Part shown: positions 1 through 6,807 of the stretch, one piece after another | Layout of the letters: every line of letters starts with the position of its first letter | Position numbering within the stretch: the stretch's first letter is position 1 | Source of the DNA: Rugosibacter sp. | Lineage (GTDB): Bacteria; Pseudomonadota; Gammaproteobacteria; Burkholderiales; Rhodocyclaceae | Assembly: GCA_030652715.1 (NCBI GenBank) | Contig: JAUSQB010000300.1 | Location: 1 to 9,292 of the forward strand | Direction of reading: 5' to 3' | DNA length: 9,292 nt | The notes under the pieces: generated by a model | The model's database searches: none | What the model was told of the DNA's origin: nothing | The model's input: only the letters and a program-made list of their open reading frames with translations | Made by a program: the position numbers and the translations under genes

Positions 1-762
1 ACCAGTTTTCGTCTTGAGGCTTACCGCATTCGCATCGAACTCTTCAAACGCACGCTGAAAGTCATTGAACACCCGCATTTATCCCGCATGCCGGGAATAG
101 AGGCGCTCTACTACATCGATGCGCTAGCCTATGACCCAGCGTATTATCGCGCTATCGGCCATGCGCTCAAGGAACGTATCGACCAAGCGCAGTCCGGTAT
201 GCTTGACAGCGGTAACGAGCGTCTGATCTTCGCCTCTGCCTTCGAGCCCGCCAAGCTGAACGTGGGCGATTATCGAGGCATGAAAAACGTGGGCGGGCAG
301 TTCCCTATTGGCGAGGTATTCACTGAAGCCCAGGATTTGGAGTCAGTCAACGGGCGCGTGCGCATTTTTATTTTTGGCGACACGTCGTTCGCAGTCAACC
401 GGCCGAAAAAACCCATCACGCTGGCAATCGCCAAGGGGCGGGTTGTCCAGGTATTTGATTCCACACCCGAGTTCGACCAAGTGCTCGCCAATATCCGTGC
501 CGATGAGGGCGAGATATGGGTACGCGAGCTGGGCTTTGGCATGAATCGCGCGTTGACACAGAATCGAACGGTCAGCGACATTGGTACCTATGAGCGCATG
601 TGCGGCATCCACCTGTCGCTCGGCGCAAAGCACGGGCTCTACAACAAGCCCCATATCCGCCGAGCCACCGCGAGACATCACGTGGATGTCTTTGCCGTCA
701 CCGAAGCCGTCTACCTTGACGATCATGTCGTCTACCAGAACGGCGCCTGGCAGCCCTTTTAA
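1..762 (+). CDS. M29-aminopeptidase-like metalloprotein, C-terminal part
   Basis: The reading frame is open from the first base of the window, so the start lies upstream and about 253 C-terminal residues are visible; it ends with TAA at 760-762. The fragment resembles the C-terminal half of the M29 (aminopeptidase T / COG2309) group. A GEVFTE segment at about 310-327 would supply one metal-ligand Glu. An ELGFGMN segment, a Glu shortly before GIHLSLG (about 592-633), and an HHVD segment (about 676-687) look like the further Glu, His and His-x-Asp ligands. The tail VVYQNGAW is also typical of the fold. Enzymes of this family remove N-terminal amino acids using two metal ions, but related proteins have other activities, including a 2,5-dihydroxypyridine dioxygenase group, so the substrate is unknown. 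No operon partner is visible downstream. I recognised the family from motif pattern only and the assignment is moderate. Confidence 0.55.
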   Translation, partial: TSFRLEAYRIRIELFKRTLKVIEHPHLSRMPGIEALYYIDALAYDPAYYRAIGHALKERIDQAQSGMLDSGNERLIFASAFEPAKLNVGDYRGMKNVGGQFPIGEVFTEAQDLESVNGRVRIFIFGDTSFAVNRPKKPITLAIAKGRVVQVFDSTPEFDQVLANIRADEGEIWVRELGFGMNRALTQNRTVSDIGTYERMCGIHLSLGAKHGLYNKPHIRRATARHHVDVFAVTEAVYLDDHVVYQNGAWQPF

Positions 763-814
763 AAAATCGAAGTGATCAGAGGGCCAGCTTCATATTGCTA
801 TATCACCTGAAGGT

Positions 815-833
815 ATCCGTTGCGGATTTTTTT
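815..833 (+). terminator. possible intrinsic terminator after the M29-like gene
   Basis: ATCCG (815-819) and CGGAT (823-827) can pair across a 3-base TTG loop and are followed by a run of T to 833. It lies about 50 bases after the stop of the upstream plus-strand gene. The stem is only 5 bp, so this is a weak candidate. Confidence 0.4.
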
Positions 834-911
834 GAGTGAATTAACAGCGCCACGCCTGCTGGGGGGCTGGCCCGCTGCCTCGAACAGCAAATTTTAAGCT
901 CACGGTCCAAT

Positions 912-932
912 AAAAACGGCGCCGAAGCGCCG
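912..932 (-). terminator. strong intrinsic terminator with UUCG tetraloop
   Basis: Read on the minus strand, CGGCGC, a TTCG loop and GCGCCG form a perfect 6-bp GC-only stem (plus-strand 917-922 with 927-932), followed directly by TTTTT (916-912). The C(UUCG)G loop is an exceptionally stable RNA tetraloop. It starts about 28 bases after the stop of the small minus-strand gene at 960-1181. On the plus strand the same stem is followed by ATTTTATT, so it may also work in the other direction. Confidence 0.85.
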
Positions 933-959
933 ATTTTATTGTTCCTGATAACCCGAATA

Positions 960-1181
960 CTACTTGGTAGCAGGAGCAACCTCTTCAGACTTAACTTCTT
1001 CAGACTTCTTGGCTGTTTTGGCCTTCTTGGCCGGGGCAGCAGGCTTTTCAGCTTTAGCATCAGCAACAGCCGGTGCAACAGCTTCAGCCTTTGGGGCTTC
1101 GACCTTCGGAGCATCGGCAGCAAAAGCGTTAATGGAAACTGCAAACAGGCCTGCGATTAAAGTAGCGATCAACTTGGACAT
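960..1181 (-). CDS. small exported Ala/Lys/Glu/Pro-rich protein
   Basis: This is a 73-residue protein of unknown function. It begins with a classical signal peptide: a short basic start (MSK), a hydrophobic core, and an AFA cleavage motif at about residues 19-21. The predicted mature part is about 52 residues of low complexity, with about 17 Ala and 11 Lys plus Glu, Pro and Val, and no Cys, Met, Phe, Tyr or Trp. It contains short internal repeats (APKVEAPKAEA, KKAKTAKK, SEEVKSEEV). The ATG at 1181-1179 has a good AAAGGA ribosome-binding site upstream, and a strong terminator follows the stop, so it looks like a real single-gene transcript. It is divergent from the two-component system at 1326. 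From memory, similar short exported Ala/Lys-rich proteins are often annotated as hypothetical in betaproteobacteria. A periplasmic or envelope-associated polyampholyte is an inference from composition. Confidence 0.8.
   Translation of the reverse strand: MSKLIATLIAGLFAVSINAFAADAPKVEAPKAEAVAPAVADAKAEKPAAPAKKAKTAKKSEEVKSEEVAPATK
982..1007. repeat. 15-bp-period tandem repeat inside the small exported protein gene
   Basis: The 11-base string TCTTCAGACTT occurs at 982-992 and again at 997-1007, a period of 15 bases. It encodes the tandem pentapeptide KSEEV-KSEEV near the C terminus of the small protein. Such in-frame repeats can expand or contract by slippage. Confidence 0.7.
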
Positions 1182-1203
1182 GAGGATTTCCTTTCAAGAT
1201 TAT

Positions 1204-1241
1204 CAAATGATGATATACACATTACACTTAAGGCAAATGAT
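1204..1241. promoter_or_regulatory. direct repeat CAAATGAT x2 in divergent intergenic region
   Basis: CAAATGAT occurs at 1204-1211 and at 1234-1241, exactly 30 bp apart, close to three helical turns. The first copy lies within ATCA-AA-TGAT and the second overlaps the palindrome TGATCA. The pair sits between the divergent small-protein gene and the two-component operon, so it could be a regulator site for either. No convincing -35/-10 pair could be assigned. AT-rich DNA gives such repeats by chance fairly easily. Confidence 0.25.
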
Positions 1242-1325
1242 CAAATAACTGGCGACTAGATCGTTTTGCCTTGGGTGCAAGAATATGCGACCAACCTTTC
1301 TCCAACCTTACAAGAAAAGTGTTTA

Positions 1326-2006
1326 ATGCGGATTCTGATTGCCGAAGACGACCCGGCATTAGCTGATGGTTTGACGCACGCGCTGGACCAGGCTGGTTAT
1401 GCAGTTGATTGTGCGACTAATGGTGAGCAAGCCAATCTCATGTTGCATGATGCTGTATATGATCTGGCGATCCTGGATATTGGACTGCCCAGGCTGGATG
1501 GCACCGAGGTTCTTCGTCGCTTGCGTCAGCGTGGCAGTAAAACGCCGATACTTGTCTTGACAGCCCGGGATGCCATCGAAGACCGCGTGCTTGGCCTTGA
1601 TCTTGGTGCAGATGACTACATGACCAAGCCTTTTAATTTAGTCGAGTTGGAAGCCCGAGTACGCGCCCTGATCCGACGCGGCCAGTTGGGGTCGAATATG
1701 GCACTGATGTGTGGCAGCCTGGCGCTTGATACTTCGGCACGACGCGCCCGGTGCGGCGAGTTGACGCTAGATATATCCGCACGTGAAATCGGCGTATTGG
1801 AAGTGCTGATGCTGCGGCAGGGCAAAGTGGTAAACAAGGAACAAATTATGGAGGCGCTCTGCACCTGGGATGAAGGCCTGGGCAACAACGCCATCGAGGT
1901 TTATATCCATCGCCTGAGAAAAAAACTCGAAATGTCAGGAGCCCGTATCCGCACCATCCGGGGACTAGGCTATTTATTGGAGGAAGAGAAAGCAAATGCG
2001 ACCTAA
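1326..2006 (+). CDS. OmpR-family response regulator (TctD/QseB-like)
   Basis: This 226-residue two-component transcription factor is of normal length for the OmpR/PhoB family. The receiver domain (about 1-116) has the acidic pair E7/D8/D9, the phosphoacceptor D51 in the LAILDIGLP segment, T79 and K101. The winged-helix DNA-binding domain spans about 125-219, with a recognition helix around NNAIEVYIHRLRKKLE and the usual IRTIRGLGYLL wing. I chose the ATG at 1326 because the protein then begins MRILIAEDDPAL, the normal family start. An in-frame TTG at 1266 would add 20 residues that do not belong to the domain. Upstream Shine-Dalgarno pairing is modest (AAGAAAAG). The partner kinase starts before this gene's stop, so the two are translationally coupled. 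The closest relatives are likely TctD/QseB-type regulators; the target genes are unknown. Confidence 0.93.
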   Translation: MRILIAEDDPALADGLTHALDQAGYAVDCATNGEQANLMLHDAVYDLAILDIGLPRLDGTEVLRRLRQRGSKTPILVLTARDAIEDRVLGLDLGADDYMTKPFNLVELEARVRALIRRGQLGSNMALMCGSLALDTSARRARCGELTLDISAREIGVLEVLMLRQGKVVNKEQIMEALCTWDEGLGNNAIEVYIHRLRKKLEMSGARIRTIRGLGYLLEEEKANAT

Positions 2007-3417
2007 GGCGCGCTCGCTGCGGCGTCAACTACTGGCATGGCTACTGGCATTATTAATCCCGCTATTACTGATTGGTGGGGTGACTTCCTATTTCCGGGCC
2101 TATCAATTTGCCAATCTGGCTTATGACCGATCACTATTTCGCACCGCACTGGCGCTAGCTGATCAAGTGGAGGTAGTGAAAGGCAAAGTTGTGGTCGACC
2201 TACCGCAGAAGGCCCTCGACCTGCTGGAATATGATAAAGATGATTTGGTTTACTACCGTCTAACCTATCCACAAGGTAATACCATCGCTGGCGACGCTAA
2301 TCTGCCACTGCCAACGGTCTTGCCAAACGCTGGAAAGTATCTCTATTACGATGCCACGCTTGGCGAAAAACTGGTCCGTGTTGTCGCATTTTCCTTGCCG
2401 CTGATGGGAACGAGCGCGCAAGGCACGGCACTTGTACAAGTCGCCGAAACAAAGTCCAAGCGTGACCAGCTCGCCAGTGAAATCATTACCGCTATGATGC
2501 TCCCTCAAGTGCTGATCGTCCTGCTGGCGGTGTTCATGGTGCATTATGGTGTGCGACGCGGGCTTGCATCACTTGACACACTGCAACATGCCATTGAACA
2601 GCGCTCGCATCGCGATCTAAGCAGTGTGCCGATTGAAGATTCCCCGCGTGAAGTACAACCCTTGCTTCATTCCATGAATAAACTTTTGCAGCGGTTAAAA
2701 GAAAGTATCGCCGTGCAACAGCGTTTTACTGCCAATGCCTCACACCAGTTACGTACACCGCTTGCAGGCTTGCAAACGCAGGCTGAAATGGCGTTGCGAG
2801 AAAATGACCCGGTCCGGATACGCTATGCATTGGAATGGATACAAACTGGAACGGTCAGGCTGTCGCACCTGATTAATCAATTACTGAGCCTGGCTCGGGT
2901 GGAACCTGCTTCCGGCAGGGAAACCAATTTGCACACTTTGGACCTTGTGCAGATAGCACGCGAAACAACCTCTGAATGGGTATCAGCAGCGCTGGCGCGG
3001 CAGATCGATCTTGGTTTTGAGTCAAGTCAACTGCAAATTTCCATTTCTGGCAATGCCCTGATGCTTCGAGAGATGCTGTCCAATTTGCTGGATAACGCAA
3101 TTCGCTATACGCCATCGCAAGGAAAAATCACGGTGGCAGTCTCAGTCGATGGCAAGTACGTAAAACTGACAGTGGAAGATAACGGTCCAGGCATTCCTCT
3201 TGATGAACGCGAGCGGGTATTCGAGCGATTTCATCGGCTACCGGAAAGTACAGGCGATGGATGCGGGCTTGGTTTGGCCATCGTGCGGGAAATTGCGCTC
3301 ATCCATCAGGCAGAAGTCGCCATCGCGGATGGCACGGACGGAAGAGGTACGTTAGTAACAGTCCGCATTGGACTTCGCGAACAATTAAATCGCCCAAATA
3401 GCGCTAGCCCCGCTTAA
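1996..3417 (+). CDS. TctE-like sensor histidine kinase
   Basis: This is a 473-residue inner-membrane kinase. Its ATG overlaps the response regulator by 11 bases and has a strong GGAGG site at 1979-1983. The first membrane segment is about residues 11-30. An extracytoplasmic sensor region of about 130 residues follows, probably of the 2CSK_N type seen in TctE. The second membrane segment is about 163-184, followed by a HAMP-like linker to about 237. The H-box is ASHQLRTPLA with phosphoacceptor H250. The catalytic domain has the N-box SNLLDNAIRYTP (N363, N367), the G1 box DNGPGI (395-400) and the G2 box GDGCGLGLAIV. The residue after the His is Gln rather than the more common Glu; I believe this is usual in TctE-like kinases, and it may affect phosphatase activity. 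TctDE in enterics controls tricarboxylate uptake, but no tctCBA transporter genes lie nearby, so the signal is unknown. Confidence 0.92.
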   Translation: MRPKARSLRRQLLAWLLALLIPLLLIGGVTSYFRAYQFANLAYDRSLFRTALALADQVEVVKGKVVVDLPQKALDLLEYDKDDLVYYRLTYPQGNTIAGDANLPLPTVLPNAGKYLYYDATLGEKLVRVVAFSLPLMGTSAQGTALVQVAETKSKRDQLASEIITAMMLPQVLIVLLAVFMVHYGVRRGLASLDTLQHAIEQRSHRDLSSVPIEDSPREVQPLLHSMNKLLQRLKESIAVQQRFTANASHQLRTPLAGLQTQAEMALRENDPVRIRYALEWIQTGTVRLSHLINQLLSLARVEPASGRETNLHTLDLVQIARETTSEWVSAALARQIDLGFESSQLQISISGNALMLREMLSNLLDNAIRYTPSQGKITVAVSVDGKYVKLTVEDNGPGIPLDERERVFERFHRLPESTGDGCGLGLAIVREIALIHQAEVAIADGTDGRGTLVTVRIGLREQLNRPNSASPA

Positions 3418-3436
3418 TGCTTCGCTTGCTTTACTA

Positions 3437-3464
3437 GAAAAGTCGGCGCTGGCAGAACGGCGAC
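3437..3464 (-). terminator. possible terminator of the lipid A operon
   Basis: Read on the minus strand, GTCGCCG (3464-3458) and CGCCGAC (3448-3442) can pair with one central C-C mismatch and a 9-base loop, followed by TTTT (3441-3438). It lies in the 66-base gap between two convergent genes, 20 bases after the methyltransferase stop. The imperfect stem and short T run make it a weak call. Confidence 0.35.
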
Positions 3465-3483
3465 AATTGGCTGCTACACGCCG

Positions 3484-4266
3484 CTACTGGCGCTGACGCA
3501 CCGCTTCGAACAAGCACACCGCCGCTGCGGCGGCGACATTCAGCGATTCGGTCGACGCGGCCAGCGGGATGGTGACGCGCTGTTGCGCGGCGGCAATGAG
3601 TTCTGCCGACAGCCCTGCGCCTTCGTTACCGAATAGCCAGACGATCGGCTGACCCAGATCAAGCGTATACAAACTGACACCTTCGCACGCCACGGTGGCT
3701 ATCGACATGCCACGACATGCGTTTTGCGCAGTCAGCAAGTCAGTCTGTTCGCGAATCCGCAAATTGAAATGCGCGCCCTGCCCCGCACGCAGCACACGCG
3801 GCGTCCATGCGCCGGCACAACCGGGGCCGAGCACGACATCACGCACACCCGCTGCTGCTGCCGTACGCAAAATCGTGCCGACATTGCCCGCATCCTGTAC
3901 CGCATCAAGCAGCACTGCATCGCCTGCGATGGTACCTTGCGGGGCTGGCGGAATATCAATGACAGCGGCAATGCCGGTAGGTGTAGCGACACCCGAAATT
4001 TCGCGAAACAGAGTGTCGCTTAATAATAAGTATTCAATCTCGCCTGCATTGGCAAGCAGTGCGGCAATCTGCGGATTTTGCTGCCCGCTCTCGCTCACCA
4101 ATACTTGCTGCACCGTGATGCCATGCGCGAAACAGTCTGCCACCAGATGAATGCCATCGGCCAGCGCACGACCCTCGCGGCGCGGTGCACGCGGGTCGCT
4201 GGCCAGCGCGCTGAGAGCTTTGAATACGGGATTAGCGCGCGAGGTAATGCGGCGAAGTGTATTCAT
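3484..4266 (-). CDS. TrmH-family (SPOUT) RNA 2'-O-methyltransferase
   Basis: This 260-residue protein would transfer a methyl group from S-adenosylmethionine to a ribose 2'-OH in rRNA or tRNA. An N-terminal substrate-binding domain (about 8-105) is followed by the SPOUT catalytic domain. Motif 1 is [16 protein letters not shown] (N128, R134), motif 2 is [11 protein letters not shown] (E215), and motif 3 is [13 protein letters not shown] (about 233-245, N243). These residues form the knotted SAM-binding site of the RlmB/TsnR/TrmH group. Such genes are often annotated as rlmB, but the target nucleotide cannot be told from sequence alone, so I give no symbol. Its ATG overlaps the rnhB stop as ATGA (4266-4263), so it is coupled to the operon and is its last visible gene. 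Shine-Dalgarno pairing is weak, which fits dependence on upstream translation. Confidence 0.88.
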   Translation of the reverse strand: MNTLRRITSRANPVFKALSALASDPRAPRREGRALADGIHLVADCFAHGITVQQVLVSESGQQNPQIAALLANAGEIEYLLLSDTLFREISGVATPTGIAAVIDIPPAPQGTIAGDAVLLDAVQDAGNVGTILRTAAAAGVRDVVLGPGCAGAWTPRVLRAGQGAHFNLRIREQTDLLTAQNACRGMSIATVACEGVSLYTLDLGQPIVWLFGNEGAGLSAELIAAAQQRVTIPLAASTESLNVAAAAAVCLFEAVRQRQ

Positions 4267-4880
4267 AGACTCATTTCATGTTTTTTCAACAAGGCGCGTA
4301 TCGGCGCAAAACTTTTCCGGTGAAAATGGGCCGGACCGTGGCGCGCTAAAGCCGCACGATGGGCTACGGTATCATAGCCCTTGTGCCGGTCGAGTGCGTA
4401 GTGCGGATAGGCCTCGTGGATACGCCGCATTTCCGCATCGCGCTCTGTCTTGGCGAGTATGGATGCGGCCGAAATGGCGGGTTCCAGTGCATCGCCGCCA
4501 ATGATAGCGCGTGCTGGCATGGTGAGCTGCGGACAGCGATTACCGTCGATCAAGGCTTGTGTCGGTTGTATCGGCAAGGCGACAACAGCCCGGCTCATGG
4601 CCAACAGCGTGGCTTGCAAAATGTTTATCTGATCAATCTCCTCCACTGTGGCGAAAGCGATGCCAAAGGCAAGTGCTTTTTCGCGGATTTCCAGCGCCAG
4701 CCGCTCACGTTTTCTCTCGCTGAGTTTTTTTGAGTCATCCAGACCATCAATCGGTCGCGCCGGATCGAGAATCACCGCTGCTGCATACACGGGGCCTGCC
4801 AGCGGGCCGCGACCTGCTTCGTCCACACCACAGATGAGCTGCACTACCGAAAGCTGCCCCACCAAGATTTTCCCGCTCAT
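4263..4880 (-). CDS. rnhB: ribonuclease HII
   Basis: This 205-residue enzyme cleaves the RNA strand of RNA-DNA hybrids and removes single ribonucleotides left in DNA. Family motifs are complete: [14 protein letters not shown] with catalytic D20 and E21, IDGNRCP with D112, and [21 protein letters not shown] with D130 and the conserved Ser/Ala/Lys run. The C-terminal HKGYDTVAH and HRKSFAP segments are also present, with Tyr169 at the site that recognises the ribonucleotide-DNA junction. Length is normal. The chosen ATG overlaps the lpxB stop by 4 bases (ATGA, 4880-4877), which supports this start over a shorter one. The lpxB-rnhB linkage is common in proteobacteria and probably reflects old operon structure rather than shared function. 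Confidence 0.96.
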   Translation of the reverse strand: MSGKILVGQLSVVQLICGVDEAGRGPLAGPVYAAAVILDPARPIDGLDDSKKLSERKRERLALEIREKALAFGIAFATVEEIDQINILQATLLAMSRAVVALPIQPTQALIDGNRCPQLTMPARAIIGGDALEPAISAASILAKTERDAEMRRIHEAYPHYALDRHKGYDTVAHRAALARHGPAHFHRKSFAPIRALLKKHEMSL

Positions 4881-6031
4881 GCCGTTTGCAGTTTCTTTTG
4901 CAGATACGGCAGAATTGCAGCAGCGGCTTTTTGTGCTGTGTTTTGCCTGAGCTGACGATGAATACTGGCAAACACACGCTGAATGCTGGCCCGTGCCTGG
5001 CGATCGACCAGTAAATTACCCATCGCCTGAGCAAGATTTTCTGGTGTGGCGTCGTCTTGCAAAAATTCGGGCACGACAAAACGGCCAGCCAAAATGTTGG
5101 GCAATCCTATCCATGGCTGGTAACCCATATGGCGCATGATGCGCCACGACCACGGTGATATTTTGTAAGCAATTACCATGGGGCAGCCTACCAGCGCAGC
5201 TTCCAGCGTTGCCGTGCCACTGGCAACCAAAGCTGCATCGCATGCCGTAAGCGCATCAAGCGAATGGCCAAACATGAGCTTTAACGGTAATTCATTCGCT
5301 TTCAGTTTCCATAAAGCAGTTTGAAATTGCAGCCTGGTTTCGCCCGAGGCCATAGGCACCAAAAATAGTGCATCGGGATTTTTGGCATGCAGTAACTGGG
5401 CGGTAGCAATGAAGGTTTCTGCCATGTAGTGCAGCTCCGCTTGTCGGCTACCCGGGAGCAGAGCGATCACTTGTTGATTAGGCGGAATACTCAAGCGCTC
5501 GCGCATGGCATCCCGATTGGTTTTCAACGGAATCACATCGGCCATAGGGTGGCCTACATAGCTGCACTTTACCGGCGTGTCAGCGTACAGCGCTGGCTCG
5601 AATGGATAGAGCGCCAAAATATGCGACATGGATCCAACAATTTTCTTTATCCGGCTTTTACGCCAGGCCCAAATCGAAGGGCTTACAAAATGCACGGTAG
5701 GAATACCTGCCCGCTTGAGTTTTCTTTCCAGCCACACATTAAAGTCGTAACCATCAACGCCAATAAAAATATCCGGGCGATCTTTGAGCAGGGTTTTGAG
5801 TAACTGGCGGCGTATGCGGGCAATCTCGCGATAGTTGCGCAATGCCTCGAAATAGCCGCGAACGGCAAGCTTTTCAGCCGGCCAGCGCGAATCAAATCCC
5901 TCACGCTGCATTTTTGGCCCGCCTATGCCATAAAAGCTGGCGTCTGGCAGCTGTGCTTTCAGTGCGGCCATAAGGTGCGCCGCTAATTGGTCGCTGGAGG
6001 CTTCTCCAGCGACCATGGCAATGCGAGCCAT
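4877..6031 (-). CDS. lpxB: lipid-A-disaccharide synthase
   Basis: This 384-residue peripheral membrane glycosyltransferase joins UDP-2,3-diacylglucosamine to lipid X to make the beta-1,6-linked tetraacyl disaccharide precursor of lipid A. The family features are present: the N-terminal VAGEAS turn, the catalytic Asp in GVD (D93, matching D98 of the E. coli enzyme), [16 protein letters not shown] with R197, and [14 protein letters not shown]. Two normally strict motifs are changed: the usual AGEASGD is AGEASSD (Ser13 for Gly), followed by Gln15, and the usual DAPDFN is DGYDFN. The frame is intact and the length normal, so it is probably functional. The ATG overlaps the lpxA stop by one base (TGATG at 6033-6029) with a GAGGA site a little far upstream. 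A perfect 12-bp inverted repeat lies at codons 6-15. Confidence 0.96.
   Translation of the reverse strand: MARIAMVAGEASSDQLAAHLMAALKAQLPDASFYGIGGPKMQREGFDSRWPAEKLAVRGYFEALRNYREIARIRRQLLKTLLKDRPDIFIGVDGYDFNVWLERKLKRAGIPTVHFVSPSIWAWRKSRIKKIVGSMSHILALYPFEPALYADTPVKCSYVGHPMADVIPLKTNRDAMRERLSIPPNQQVIALLPGSRQAELHYMAETFIATAQLLHAKNPDALFLVPMASGETRLQFQTALWKLKANELPLKLMFGHSLDALTACDAALVASGTATLEAALVGCPMVIAYKISPWSWRIMRHMGYQPWIGLPNILAGRFVVPEFLQDDATPENLAQAMGNLLVDRQARASIQRVFASIHRQLRQNTAQKAAAAILPYLQKKLQTA
5988..6015. repeat. perfect 12-bp inverted repeat within the 5' end of lpxB
   Basis: TGGTCGCTGGAG (5988-5999) and CTCCAGCGACCA (6004-6015) are exact reverse complements around the 4-base spacer GCTT. In lpxB mRNA the hairpin covers positions +17 to +44 from the start codon, with loop AAGC. 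No T run follows, so it is not a terminator. It encodes the glycine-rich turn of LpxB. Confidence 0.9.
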
Positions 6032-6807
6032 CAGCGGATAATTCCTCGGCCAGGCTGAGCAAGAAAATTTGCCAGCACATCGAGCTCAGGCACTGTCAAT
6101 GCTTCTGTTGCAATAGCTGTGCTGGCCTCTTCATATGAGAGGCCTTTTTTATACAGGGTTTTAAAAGCGCGGCGAATCGCCGTAATGGCCTCGGGCGAAA
6201 ACCCTCGCCGTTTCAAACCTTCGGTATTAATACTGCGCGGCTGCGCCGGACTGCCCGCTGCCATGACATATGGTGGCATGTCTTGCAGTAAGACAGAGCT
6301 GACGGATGTCATGCCATGAGCACCTATCCGCACAAATTGATGTACCCCGGTAAAGCCGCCAAGAATGACCCAGTCGCCTACATGCACATGCCCTGCGAGC
6401 TGGGTGCTGTTGGCAAAAATAACGTGATTGCCGATCTGGCAATCATGCGCGACATGCACATAGGCCATGATCCAGTTGTCATTGCCCATGCGAGTAACGC
6501 CCACGTCCTGCGCTGTGCCACAGTTGAATGTGCAGCATTCGCGGATGGTATTTCGGTCGCCAATTTCAAGGCGCGTGGGCTCGCCTGCATATTTTTTATC
6601 TTGCGGCACTTCGCCTATCGAGCAAAACTGGAATATCCGGTTGTCTTTGCCCATCGAGGTATGCCCGGTAACGACAACATGCGGCCCAATGATGGTGTTG
6701 CCGCCAATCTCGACATGTTCGCCGATGAGGGAATAGGCACCAATAGTGACGCCCTCGTCCAGCTTTGCGTTGGCGTGAACAATGGCGGTAGGATGAATAG
6801 CTGTCAT
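6031..6807 (-). CDS. lpxA: UDP-N-acetylglucosamine acyltransferase
   Basis: This 258-residue cytoplasmic homotrimer catalyses the first step of lipid A synthesis, moving a (3R)-hydroxyacyl chain from acyl carrier protein to the 3-OH of UDP-GlcNAc. Most of the chain is left-handed beta-helix hexapeptide repeats (about 1-185), followed by the alpha-helical C-terminal domain that begins near [13 protein letters not shown] and ends in RGIIR. The catalytic base is H121 in HVAHDC (H125 in E. coli). The conserved [14 protein letters not shown] substrate loop is present. At the acyl-chain ruler position (Gly173 in E. coli, Met169 in Pseudomonas aeruginosa) this protein has Val169 in the [10 protein letters not shown] segment, which suggests a chain shorter than C14. 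The ATG overlaps the fabZ stop as ATGA (6807-6804), with little Shine-Dalgarno pairing, so it probably relies on coupling. Confidence 0.97.
   Translation of the reverse strand: MTAIHPTAIVHANAKLDEGVTIGAYSLIGEHVEIGGNTIIGPHVVVTGHTSMGKDNRIFQFCSIGEVPQDKKYAGEPTRLEIGDRNTIRECCTFNCGTAQDVGVTRMGNDNWIMAYVHVAHDCQIGNHVIFANSTQLAGHVHVGDWVILGGFTGVHQFVRIGAHGMTSVSSVLLQDMPPYVMAAGSPAQPRSINTEGLKRRGFSPEAITAIRRAFKTLYKKGLSYEEASTAIATEALTVPELDVLANFLAQPGRGIIR

Noticed and set aside
803..1144. A Leu/Lys/Arg-rich minus-strand frame overlapping the small exported protein
   Set aside because: It reads the Ala/Lys-rich gene in another frame and runs through the strong terminator at 912-932; the other frame has the signal peptide and ribosome-binding site.
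964..1248. Plus-strand frame with an Ala/Ser-rich hydrophobic segment opposite the small exported protein
   Set aside because: It is antisense to the better supported gene and its composition mirrors the Ala/Lys-rich repeats.
1266..1325. TTG start giving the response regulator 20 extra N-terminal residues
   Set aside because: The added residues precede the canonical receiver start MRILIAEDD, and the ATG at 1326 gives the normal family length.
3695..4150. A 151-residue plus-strand frame opposite the RNA methyltransferase
   Set aside because: Antisense to a gene with intact SPOUT motifs; composition looks like out-of-frame translation and no ribosome-binding site is evident.
5988..6015. Reading the lpxB hairpin as a terminator or attachment site
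   Set aside because: No T run follows on either strand, it lies inside an intact essential reading frame, and there is no sign of an integrated element.
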